A stretch of 31,357 nt of DNA from a virus. Position 1 is the stretch's first letter. The number at the start of each line of letters is the position of its first letter. A program made the position numbers and the translations under genes. Where the stretch lies: positions 1 to 31,357 of the IMG/VR virus record IMGVR_UViG_3300045135_000755; one strand, given 5' to 3'. This document shows positions 24,995 to 31,357 of this stretch, one piece after another. The notes under the pieces were generated by a model that saw only the letters and a list, made by a program, of their open reading frames with translations, searched no databases and was not told where the DNA came from.

Positions 24995-25111
24995 TTAATT
25001 AAGAACAGTTTTTTTGTAGGCGGTGCCACGATAGCAAAGCTTCAACTCTTTTTCCTCGCGGATCATTTTGTTGTAAGCATTGATGATGTAGCGCTTTTCG
25101 AGATCAGACAT
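24995..25111 (-). CDS. 38-aa small ORF downstream of psbA
   Basis: This short frame runs from an ATG at 25111 to a TAA at 24995, and starts 18 nt after the psbA hairpin in the minus direction. The product begins MSDLEKRYIINAYNKMIREE, is highly charged and helical, and ends LKLCYRGTAYKKTVLN. The ordered composition (Y, I, E, K) and the next gene starting 2 nt later support it, but at 38 residues it may be spurious. No function is known. Confidence 0.5.
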   Translation of the reverse strand: MSDLEKRYIINAYNKMIREEKELKLCYRGTAYKKTVLN

Positions 25112-25128
25112 AGTTCGTACAGGATAAA

Positions 25129-25152
25129 CCTAAGCCCCGTTCCATGCTTAGG
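25129..25152 (-). terminator. Hairpin after psbA
   Basis: A 7-bp stem CCTAAGC / GCTTAGG closes a 10-nt loop, followed by TTTAT on the minus strand. A second small hairpin with a TTCG loop (CATCC TTCG GGACG) precedes it between about 25160 and 25173. The pair sits directly downstream of the psbA stop and probably ends or stabilises psbA mRNA. Confidence 0.7.
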
Positions 25153-25186
25153 CAACATGCGTCCCGAAGGATGAACGTACGAAAAA

Positions 25187-26263
25187 TTAGCCGATTGCTG
25201 GTGCAGTCAGTGCGACAGGAGTTGTCTCAGCTGCTGCCAAATCCAGCGGGAAGTTGTGAGCGTTGCGCTCGTGCATAACCTCAAAACCAAGGTTAGCACG
25301 GTTAAGAATATCAGCCCAGGTGTTGATCACCCGACCTTCTTTTTCAACAATTGATTGATTGAAATTAAATCCATTTAGGTTGAAAGCCATGGTAGAAACA
25401 CCAAGAGCAGTAAACCAGATACCAACAACAGGCCAAGCTGCAAGGAAGAAGTGGAGGCTACGGCTGTTGTTAAAAGAAGCGTACTGAAAAATAAGACGAC
25501 CAAAATATCCATGAGCAGCTACAATGTTGTAGGTCTCTTCTTCCTGACCAAACTTGTAGCCATAATTCTGACTCACTTCCTCAGTCGTCTCTCTAATAAG
25601 ACTAGATGTGACCAGACTTCCGTGCATAGCACTAAACAAGCTCCCACCGAATACGCCAGCAACGCCCAGCATATGAAACGGGTGCATGAGAATATTGTGC
25701 TCCGCTTGGAAGACAAGCATATAGTTGAAAGTTCCAGAGATACCGAGGGGCATCCCATCAGAAAAACTACCTTGTCCAAAAGGATATACCAGGAAGACAG
25801 CAGTGGCGGCAGCGACTGGAGCAGAGTATGCAACAAAGATCCAGGGACGCATACCTAGTCGATAGCTAAGTTCCCATTCTCGTCCCATGTAAGAAAAGAT
25901 ACCAAGGAGGAAATGGAAGACGACGAGCTGATACGGTCCCCCGTTGTACAGCCATTCGTCAAGTGTATTAGCTTCCCAAATTGGGTAGAAGTGTAGTCCG
26001 ATGGCATTGCTGCTCGGAACGACGGCTCCCGATATGATGTTGTTTCCATAAAGGAGGGAGCCTGAGACGGGTTCACGGATTCCATCAATGTCCACGGGTG
26101 GCGCTGCAATGAACGCCGTAATAAAACAAATGGTAGCGGCGAGTAGGCACGGAATCATAAGGATACCAAACCAGCCAACGTATAAACGGTTGTTAGTGGA
26201 CGTTACCCACGTACAGAAATCTTCCCACGATGAACGTTGAGAAGAGATTACAGAAGTTGCCAT
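25187..26263 (-). CDS. psbA: Photosystem II reaction-centre protein D1
   Basis: The 358-aa protein is a full-length D1, with five transmembrane helices. Conserved stretches include [36 protein letters not shown] and [10 protein letters not shown]. The Mn-cluster ligand region near the C-terminus is intact ([16 protein letters not shown], matching H332, E333, H337, D342 and A344 of standard D1), followed by a cleavable tail. Residue 129 is Glu (GREWEL), the equivalent of position 130, which in cyanobacteria marks the high-light D1:2 form. Phage psbA replaces turned-over host D1 so that photosynthesis and energy supply continue during infection. An AT-rich leader (TTTAATCAACT) precedes the ATG. 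Confidence 0.99.
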   Translation of the reverse strand: MATSVISSQRSSWEDFCTWVTSTNNRLYVGWFGILMIPCLLAATICFITAFIAAPPVDIDGIREPVSGSLLYGNNIISGAVVPSSNAIGLHFYPIWEANTLDEWLYNGGPYQLVVFHFLLGIFSYMGREWELSYRLGMRPWIFVAYSAPVAAATAVFLVYPFGQGSFSDGMPLGISGTFNYMLVFQAEHNILMHPFHMLGVAGVFGGSLFSAMHGSLVTSSLIRETTEEVSQNYGYKFGQEEETYNIVAAHGYFGRLIFQYASFNNSRSLHFFLAAWPVVGIWFTALGVSTMAFNLNGFNFNQSIVEKEGRVINTWADILNRANLGFEVMHERNAHNFPLDLAAAETTPVALTAPAIG

Positions 26264-26305
26264 AGTTGATTAAATAAGTTGCCGTCCCACCCACCACATA
26301 TTCAA

Positions 26306-26644
26306 TTAAAACTTATACTTGGCGCCGACCTTAGTGCCGTAGCCATTCTCATCACCAGTAATGAATGAGACTTCACCGTAGACAGACAACGCATCGTTCA
26401 CGCTGTAAGAACCACCTGCTTTACCAGACAGTTCAATGTCACCGTCGGCACCGTCAGGAGCCAGCAGAGCAGGACCACCCTGCACATACCAGTTAGCACC
26501 TTCGTAACCAACGTGGACATCAGTAGCAGTGCCGGTGTAGTCAGATCCATAGAAACCAGAGTTGGCTTCGATGTTTGCGTAGGGACCAGCGATAGCGCCT
26601 TGAGCGCAGCCGAGGAGGAAACCGGCAGCAATAATAGATTTCAT
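26306..26644 (-). CDS. Small secreted beta-barrel-like protein
   Basis: This 112-aa protein has a signal peptide, MKSIIAAGFLLGCAQGAIAG, cleaved near residue 19. The mature part alternates polar and aromatic residues in beta-strand fashion (DYTGTATDVHVGYEGANWYV, DIELSGKAGGSYSVNDALSV). It ends with YGTKVGAKYKF, an aromatic C-terminal residue as in outer-membrane barrels. At about 93 residues it is too short for a full porin and may be a small barrel or periplasmic protein. It is coupled to the upstream lysozyme gene by an ATGA-type overlap. Function unknown. Confidence 0.75.
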   Translation of the reverse strand: MKSIIAAGFLLGCAQGAIAGPYANIEANSGFYGSDYTGTATDVHVGYEGANWYVQGGPALLAPDGADGDIELSGKAGGSYSVNDALSVYGEVSFITGDENGYGTKVGAKYKF

Positions 26645-27093
26645 TTTAATTTGTTTAGAAAAGTGTAAGAATAAGTTGTACGTTTACCGTGGACTCCCCA
26701 CCCTAACCAGTAATAGGCAGAGTTCATGTAGTAGTCTACGGTTTGATGATTAGTTTGAAATGCGTACAGGTCACGACGAAACCTCATCTCATCAATCATG
26801 TATTGTGTTTGACCTTTAAGAGATGATGGGTCACACTCATACTTTTTACAAAAAATGCCAAGACCATCGTAGCGATTCTTGCTAGTCCATTGGATTAGCC
26901 CGTAGCCACCACGAAGGCATTGGTCATAGGGCACAATAGCTCCACCTTCACATATGTTAGGAGTGAATTGCGACTCTTGCTGTATGTTACCCAGCAGCAC
27001 AGCCAGGGCAGTTTTGTCTGTTACTTCAGCAGAGTCCTGCAGTTGTTTCAATACATACTGTTGTGCGGGTGTGCAATCTGGGCATGTAATCAT
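26641..27093 (-). CDS. Tail-lysozyme-like muramidase
   Basis: This 150-aa protein matches the phage tail-lysozyme type. The catalytic-region pattern is GNIQQESQFTPN (likely catalytic Glu near residue 37), followed by GGYGLIQWTSKNRYDGL and a later YYWLGWGVHGKRTTYS. No signal peptide or membrane segment is seen, and it opens MITCPDCTPAQQYVLKQLQD. It could cut peptidoglycan as an endolysin in late infection, the likeliest role as no other lysin lies in the window, or act in the virion. Both ends overlap their neighbours. Confidence 0.85.
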   Translation of the reverse strand: MITCPDCTPAQQYVLKQLQDSAEVTDKTALAVLLGNIQQESQFTPNICEGGAIVPYDQCLRGGYGLIQWTSKNRYDGLGIFCKKYECDPSSLKGQTQYMIDEMRFRRDLYAFQTNHQTVDYYMNSAYYWLGWGVHGKRTTYSYTFLNKLK

Positions 27094-27239
27094 TTTTTCT
27101 TAGCAGTCTTAGCTGCTTTCTTAAATTGTGCGGCAGTAGGTGCTCCCTTGCTGCCAGCTTTGCGCATCTTTTCTCCACTACCAGCGGCGATCCGCTTGCG
27201 CTTGGCGTGGATGTTAGCATACAGTCCAGGTTTAGCCAT
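27090..27239 (-). CDS. 49-aa conserved basic cyanophage protein
   Basis: The product starts MAKPGLYANIHAKRKRIAAG and continues SGEKMRKAGSKGAPTAAQFK, ending in a Lys-rich tail. I recall this opening as widely conserved in marine cyanophages, with no function known. I chose the ATG at 27239 because the upstream gene ends 1 nt earlier; a longer frame to 27350 exists but overlaps that gene. It overlaps the lysozyme start by 4 nt. Confidence 0.8.
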   Translation of the reverse strand: MAKPGLYANIHAKRKRIAAGSGEKMRKAGSKGAPTAAQFKKAAKTAKKK

Positions 27240-27240
27240 G

Positions 27241-27399
27241 TCAAGCCTTACCCTTAAATCCATGTTTAAATGCTTTTGCCAATGGTGTACCATCCATTTT
27301 AGTTTTTCCAGGTGGTGTATAGGGACGACCACCTTTTTTCGGGTTTTCACCTTTAGGTGTCTTTTTTAGAACACCTTTCAAATAAGGATTAATTGCCAT
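27241..27399 (-). CDS. 52-aa basic small protein next to hli
   Basis: This frame runs from an ATG at 27399 (overlapping the hli stop in TAATG) to a TGA at 27241. The product begins MAINPYLKGVLKKTPKGENP and ends PLAKAFKHGFKGKA, so it is Lys/Gly/Pro-rich. It resembles the 49-aa protein that follows (shared 'Pro..Lys.Ala.Ala.Phe.Lys' ending), which hints at a common origin or nucleic-acid binding. No function is known. Confidence 0.7.
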   Translation of the reverse strand: MAINPYLKGVLKKTPKGENPKKGGRPYTPPGKTKMDGTPLAKAFKHGFKGKA

Positions 27400-27590
27400 T
27401 ACCAAATACCAGGGATAATTTGTCCAGTGATTGCATAAGCACCAAGAGCCGCCATGACGCCAAGCATAGCAAGACGACCATTAAGCTTCTCAGCCTTTTC
27501 ATTGTGTGTTTCAGTTACATCCATAATAGTCATAGGTGGTTCGATTGCATAGAGGTTCAGACGACCTCTGTCTTCAGTTACAGCAGTCAT
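27399..27590 (-). CDS. hli: High-light-inducible protein (Hli)
   Basis: This 63-aa single-helix member of the chlorophyll a/b-binding family has the signature EKLNGRLAMLGVMAALGAYA near residues 32-51. A phage-typical end, ITGQIIPGIW, follows. The helix binds chlorophyll or carotenoid and protects photosystem II assembly and repair from excess light. It is coupled to the scaffold gene upstream by a TGATG overlap and to the basic gene downstream. With psbA it forms the photosynthesis module of this phage. Confidence 0.97.
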   Translation of the reverse strand: MTAVTEDRGRLNLYAIEPPMTIMDVTETHNEKAEKLNGRLAMLGVMAALGAYAITGQIIPGIW

Positions 27591-28231
27591 CAGAATTGAA
27601 CATCAGAGTTTTCAAGACGACGCATCACATCACTGCGGTACGCCGGGTCACGATCATAGCGTGGATCGCTCATGGCTGCAACCAATTCCGCTTGACTCTT
27701 AAATGAATCGTCGGTATCAGCTGCACCACGCCCTGTAAGTGTCTGACCATCAGAGCCTACAGAGTCATTGTAGCGTGCTTGTAGTGCTTGGATAGCATAG
27801 TAAATAGCGTTAGCGTTACCAGAACCCATCACACCATCATACATTTCAATCTCCTCTTTGGAGAAGTTTTCTGCTGCCCAATCCAGCATAGACTTGTAGG
27901 CTTTATCACCACCTACCATGTCCATCAGCATTTCTGCTTGCTCTTCAGAGAGACCTTCGGGGTCGTCGTCTTCTGCTTGCTCTGCTTCTGGTTCGTCCTC
28001 TGCTGGCTCACCCTCGTCTTCGGTGGTTTGTACCTCATCACGTGGTTCTCCAAGTTTTTTCTGAAGTTCTACATAAGCTTGTTCAAGAGCCTGTGGATCT
28101 TTAAACTTACCAGCAAGAAGTGTTTGTTCTCCTTGCTCAAGAGATTCAGCAATCGCAAGAGACTCCTTTTCATCTGAGTTAAGAATCTCAGGATTAGAGG
28201 GAGTCTCATTCATTGTAAATGTTTCAGCCAT
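27590..28231 (-). CDS. Capsid assembly scaffold (T7 gp9-like)
   Basis: The 213-aa protein is in the gp9 position directly after the portal gene. It is highly acidic and helical, with Glu/Asp-rich stretches (EPAEDEPEAEQAEDDDPEG). It opens MAETFTMNETPSNPEILNSD and ends YDRDPAYRSDVMRRLENSDV. Scaffold proteins of this class are acidic in the middle with a short basic C-terminal helix that contacts the shell. It is smaller than T7 gp9 (307 aa). A 3-nt gap separates it from the portal stop. Confidence 0.9.
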   Translation of the reverse strand: MAETFTMNETPSNPEILNSDEKESLAIAESLEQGEQTLLAGKFKDPQALEQAYVELQKKLGEPRDEVQTTEDEGEPAEDEPEAEQAEDDDPEGLSEEQAEMLMDMVGGDKAYKSMLDWAAENFSKEEIEMYDGVMGSGNANAIYYAIQALQARYNDSVGSDGQTLTGRGAADTDDSFKSQAELVAAMSDPRYDRDPAYRSDVMRRLENSDVQF

Positions 28232-28234
28232 TCA

Positions 28235-29812
28235 TTATTGGGGGATAGGTGGTTGTTCTTGTTGCATCATCTGTTGCTCCATTTGCATCTCAGCTTGTGC
28301 TGCCTTTTGATCAACAGCTGCCATCTGAGGTGCCTGTTGCATTGCCATCATTTGTTGTTGCTGAGCCATTTGCTGTTGTTGTTCAGCTTGTAGCTCTTGC
28401 ATACTCTTCACAAGGTTGAGTACATCGATGCCGGAGGATGCAGCCAGACGTTTAATGACTTCATCAGGGTTGATGTATTGAGCAATAGCATCTGGACCCA
28501 TGGTTTGAGCAATGACAGTAAGAAATTGTGCAAGACTCTCACGATCTTGACCACGACCAAGGGCATTAATACCTGCTACAATTGTAGGTCGGACGACATC
28601 ACCCTTAGGTAAACGTGGAATGTCACCAGTCTTCTGTGCAATGTTAAGTTTGCGGTTTAGATATGGCACAAGTAACTCAACAGTCAACAGGGAGAAAAGT
28701 CCCCCAAGTTGTTGTTCCAGTTCAAGTTGTGTCATCCTAACTTCCTCAGCTGTAGTACGCTCACTGTCCCTCACATTGAGGATCAGGAATGCTTCGTTCA
28801 AACGTTGGGTCAATGATCCAATCATCTGATACGCAGTGGAGAAGTCAGCTGTCTTGCCTACCTGCACCACACCAATGTCATCAGGTCGACCTTGGATGAT
28901 CGCACCGTTACCTGCATTAGCAAGTGTCTGAGGTTTGGTTGTGGAGCTGGGGCTGACAGTAAATACTACCTTAGCAGCTGCAGCGGAGCCTTCGACGATG
29001 GCTTGTGACAGAGCTTCAAGTGACTTCAGGTCACCGATGAATTCTTCCACCCTACCACGTCCATAAACCTCTCCGTCTACAGTGTTGAATCGTAGCACAA
29101 GCCAGGGGTTAGCGTCAAGAGGTGCCTTGCCCATAGACTTGGGCAGGATCTTGTCGTACAGCTCTTGGTGCCATACAATTCTGTTGTTGTCGCGTTTGAT
29201 GTGGGTGTAAATAACACATTCATCATTTGGTTCGTCGGTGTTATCAACAACACCTTCTTTCATGAAATCTGGATAAATTTTTTTGACAATTTTTTTAGAG
29301 ATTGTCTCTTTTGTTACGATTTCAATAACATTACCGTTGCCATCTCTATCCACCACATAACGAGACAGTGGATAAAGCTTGAGCCCATCTCTACTCATAA
29401 AGATAAGGGCGTTTCCAGCTACTACAAGGTGCTTCAATGCTTGGTGAACGACAACACGATCACTGGACGCCGCAATGGCATCCATAATCGTACGTTCAAC
29501 CTTAGCAAACGACAAGTCAAGCTCAGATCTAATATCAGGACCAAGTTCTTGAGGGAGGTTAATATCGTTAACCTGCAATTTAAAGAAGCTGGTTTGTGGC
29601 GGTAGCAATGCAAGCATTAGTTTACTTGCAAGCGTCACCACACCCTTAGCTCCTACTGATTGCCATGGTGTTGTGAGTTTAAGAGCACTCTTAGTTGTGT
29701 GCTCATCCTCCCTAACAAGGTAAGGTAGAGTTAGATTGGCTGCTTGTCTAGCAGTGTTTAGAAACTGTGAACGGCTCGAAGACAATACATCGTATCGAGA
29801 TCTAGCAGTCAT
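28235..29812 (-). CDS. Portal protein (T7 gp8-like head-tail connector)
   Basis: This 525-aa protein is the size of T7 gp8 (535 aa), the dodecameric portal through which DNA is packaged and ejected. It begins MTARSRYDVLSSSRSQFLNT. Family phrases include LPYLVREDEHTTKSALKLTT and WQSVGAKGVVTLASKLMLAL, then LLPPQTSFFKL and VYGRGRVEEFIGDLKSLEA. The C-terminal 60 residues are Gln/Met-rich (QQQQMAQQQQMMAMQQA). The leader (TTAATTAACCTCTA) has no Shine-Dalgarno site. Confidence 0.95.
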   Translation of the reverse strand: MTARSRYDVLSSSRSQFLNTARQAANLTLPYLVREDEHTTKSALKLTTPWQSVGAKGVVTLASKLMLALLPPQTSFFKLQVNDINLPQELGPDIRSELDLSFAKVERTIMDAIAASSDRVVVHQALKHLVVAGNALIFMSRDGLKLYPLSRYVVDRDGNGNVIEIVTKETISKKIVKKIYPDFMKEGVVDNTDEPNDECVIYTHIKRDNNRIVWHQELYDKILPKSMGKAPLDANPWLVLRFNTVDGEVYGRGRVEEFIGDLKSLEALSQAIVEGSAAAAKVVFTVSPSSTTKPQTLANAGNGAIIQGRPDDIGVVQVGKTADFSTAYQMIGSLTQRLNEAFLILNVRDSERTTAEEVRMTQLELEQQLGGLFSLLTVELLVPYLNRKLNIAQKTGDIPRLPKGDVVRPTIVAGINALGRGQDRESLAQFLTVIAQTMGPDAIAQYINPDEVIKRLAASSGIDVLNLVKSMQELQAEQQQQMAQQQQMMAMQQAPQMAAVDQKAAQAEMQMEQQMMQQEQPPIPQ

Positions 29813-29822
29813 TAGAGGTTAA

Positions 29823-30752
29823 TTAAATTTTACTATAGCCAGCGGGGGCGCGATTAATTGCAGCAAGGTTAATACCTCTAGCTTGGGCAGTATTTGGGTT
29901 AGCATTGTATCCTGCTGAAGAGGTAGGTGTAATACCTTGTGCTACAACAGCAGGCCGACGCCGTGGGCGGCGGATGAAACCGCCTGTACCCATCTGGTCC
30001 CTAGGAGAACGTGCACCAATTCTAAAGTCAGGTGTCAGACCACCGCGAGCTGTGTTTTCTTGAGAGGTGCGGAAGGCAAGTTCTCTTTGCCTTTCTGCTT
30101 CTGCTTGACGGGCAGCCAGCTCTTGCAGGTAGTTCTCCTGTTCAGCTTTCATTGCGGCAAACTGAGCATCGTAATCAGGCATTTCAAAACTAAGACCAGC
30201 AATAGTATCTTCTAAAGCAGAAATTGTATCCAGAAGACCTTGATTAGGATCTGGTGCACCAGATGTAATGCTCGACTGGTCTAGATTTCCACCTAGAATT
30301 TCTTCAATCTCAGATTGGTATTGATTGGTAGGTCCGGGATCAGGACGACTACCGCCTCCACCTCCTCTACCACCACGGGTTCTACCACCACGGGTTCGAC
30401 CGTCACCACGTTGTTCGTAGTCACGCATCTGTCGTGCAAAGTCAGCACGCTCTGCACCACGTTTAATCTTCAGTGGTTCGTAGGTAGGTCTACGTGACCC
30501 ACGACGTTCTGTAGGTCTCCTTTCATAATCACGTACTGACCTACGGTAGTCACCAATGTTTCGGTTCTGAATTTTACGTAGGCTAACACCTTTCTTGGCA
30601 GCCTTACGGCCTTCCTTCTTACTAACCTTACCGTCGCGGGTAATCTTACTAATAAACTTTTGCCGCTTAGTAGGTTTTTTGGTTAATCTAATTTGACCTT
30701 TTGGCCCAAAGCTGACCTTTTTTCCTCTACTCTTTCCTCTTCGTTTAGCCAT
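29823..30752 (-). CDS. Arg/Lys-rich protein upstream of portal
   Basis: I place the start at the ATG at 30752, because it overlaps the upstream stop in TAATG and a GGAGGAG site precedes it; a longer frame begins at 30782. The 309-aa product opens MAKRRGKSRGKKVSFGPKGQ with a strongly basic region, then a Gly/Arg stretch, GRTRGGRTRGGRGGGGG, near residue 130. The middle is a charged coiled coil (KAEQENYLQELAARQAEAER), and the C-terminus is RRPRRRPA plus Asn/Ala-rich sequence. It may be a virion DNA-binding or tail-assembly protein like those in front of portal genes elsewhere. I cannot assign it to a family. Confidence 0.8.
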   Translation of the reverse strand: MAKRRGKSRGKKVSFGPKGQIRLTKKPTKRQKFISKITRDGKVSKKEGRKAAKKGVSLRKIQNRNIGDYRRSVRDYERRPTERRGSRRPTYEPLKIKRGAERADFARQMRDYEQRGDGRTRGGRTRGGRGGGGGSRPDPGPTNQYQSEIEEILGGNLDQSSITSGAPDPNQGLLDTISALEDTIAGLSFEMPDYDAQFAAMKAEQENYLQELAARQAEAERQRELAFRTSQENTARGGLTPDFRIGARSPRDQMGTGGFIRRPRRRPAVVAQGITPTSSAGYNANPNTAQARGINLAAINRAPAGYSKI

Positions 30753-30934
30753 TAGTTCTCCTCCATATATTTGATGACCCACTCAACGACACTACGTTGA
30801 CCAGATCGGTACATAATTTTCTCCATTGTATCGTCAGGTGTAGGGTTTGTGGGTGGAAAGGATTCTTCTAGTGCATGAATTAAACCTCGGGAGTTCATCC
30901 CAAGAACCTCAAGCATACTGGGGGAGGTTGACAT
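30752..30934 (-). CDS. 60-aa small protein after the reductase
   Basis: The reading frame begins at an ATG at 30934, inside the last part of the ribonucleotide reductase gene, and ends at 30752. It opens MSTSPSMLEVLGMNSRGLIH and continues ALEESFPPTNPTPDDTMEKI. It ends with YRSGQRSVVEWVIKYMEEN, a helix. Later ATGs (M7 or M13) are also possible starts. The frame is coupled to the next gene and helical at both ends. Function unknown. Confidence 0.65.
   Translation of the reverse strand: MSTSPSMLEVLGMNSRGLIHALEESFPPTNPTPDDTMEKIMYRSGQRSVVEWVIKYMEEN
30758..30764 (-). promoter_or_regulatory. Shine-Dalgarno that sets the start at 30752
   Basis: GGAGGAG lies 5 nt before the ATG (minus strand GGAGGAGAACTAATG), which makes this start preferable to the longer frame beginning at 30782. 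Confidence 0.8.
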
Positions 30935-31357
30935 TGCTATGCTCAAAGAAGGCGGGCATTCTAGCAGATTTAGTTGCGGACAATTCTGGGGCTTTGCCCT
31001 CATACATTAGCCGGTCGCTAGAATCCAGCCAAAATTTTTTGTCCAAATATTTATCGGTAGTATTAATACCTAGTGGTTGCATTACCCAATTGATAGTTGC
31101 CTTCCTGAGTTTATCAAGAGAAGGACTGATGTTATACCCCAACTCAGTATGAACCAGACTATTGGTAGCCACATGAATTTGTTCATCTCTGCTAATATCA
31201 GCGGAAACAGTTCTCATCCCAGCGTCACCATTAAAGCGGAAGAATGGTAGAAGAACGAAGAAAATCGCACGCTCAGCAACCATGGCTTTCGTGATCGTGT
31301 GATCTGGATGTGCCTCCCAAGCGGTCCTAAGCCGAAGGGCTTCCTTCTCAGCTTGCG
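30909..31357 (-). CDS. nrdB: Ribonucleotide reductase small subunit, C-terminal part
   Basis: The frame is open to the edge of the window, so the N-terminal part is missing; about 148 residues are present. The ferritin-like helices carry metal ligands: VAERAIFF holds one Glu, and SRDEQIHV is the E-x2-H type pair of class I beta subunits. The C-terminal NVNLPQYA tail is the type of flexible end that binds the large subunit. The enzyme makes deoxynucleotides from ribonucleotides for phage replication, with a di-metal-tyrosyl radical partner. It is placed ahead of the portal region, as in other marine podoviruses with an nrd gene. Confidence 0.85.
   Translation of the reverse strand, partial: QAEKEALRLRTAWEAHPDHTITKAMVAERAIFFVLLPFFRFNGDAGMRTVSADISRDEQIHVATNSLVHTELGYNISPSLDKLRKATINWVMQPLGINTTDKYLDKKFWLDSSDRLMYEGKAPELSATKSARMPAFFEHSNVNLPQYA

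Noticed and set aside
27090-27350. 86-aa version of the basic protein beginning at 27350
   Set aside because: It would overlap the 52-aa gene, whose start is coupled to the hli stop. The internal start at 27239 has the conserved MAKPGLYANIH opening.

Overview
The window is a contiguous part of a lytic T7-like podovirus (cyanopodovirus) that infects marine picocyanobacteria. Three things show this. The photosystem II gene psbA and a high-light-inducible gene (hli) sit inside a T7-order virion block. The terminase, portal, tail-tube, internal-core and tail-fibre genes follow the T7 gp8 to gp19 order and sizes. Several small ORFs resemble cyanophage-typical families as I remember them. Every supported gene is on the minus strand, so transcription runs from high to low coordinates. 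No tRNA, CRISPR array, IS element, integrase or RNA polymerase gene is visible. Early and replication genes would lie beyond position 31357.

In transcription order (31357 to about 26300) the window opens with the 3' part of a class I ribonucleotide reductase small subunit. A 60-aa ORF, an Arg/Lys-rich 309-aa protein, the portal and the scaffold follow. Next is an accessory pocket with start/stop overlaps: hli, two tiny basic proteins, a tail-lysozyme-like muramidase and a small secreted beta-barrel-like protein. psbA (full D1, 25187-26263) comes next. A hairpin, a 38-aa ORF and a Cys-rich 55-aa ORF separate it from the major capsid gene.

The structural block (24675 to 6751) holds the major capsid protein, a strong UUCG-loop terminator in the position of T7 Tphi, tail tube A, tail tube B, and three internal core proteins like gp14, gp15 and gp16. 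The gp15-like one ends in a degenerate M23 peptidase fold. A gp17-like tail fibre with a beta-helix region and a second adhesin with LamG-like and SPRY-like domains complete the block.

From 6735 to 4305 lies a run of small proline-rich, membrane and secreted proteins, several overlapping. One pair overlaps out of frame by 193 nt with no usual start codon near the second signal peptide. The 84-aa protein just upstream of terS sits where T7 keeps its holin. The packaging genes follow: terS, a basic 78-aa protein, an HNH nuclease, an unusual HH...N...H-x3-H nuclease-like protein, and terL. A 157-nt hairpin-rich gap leads to thyX and a 57-aa ORF, and the window ends in an AT-rich stretch with a small G/C palindrome.

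Functionally, RNR and ThyX would supply deoxynucleotides, and especially dTMP, for phage DNA. D1 and Hli would keep photosystem II working during infection. The rest builds, packages and releases the particle.
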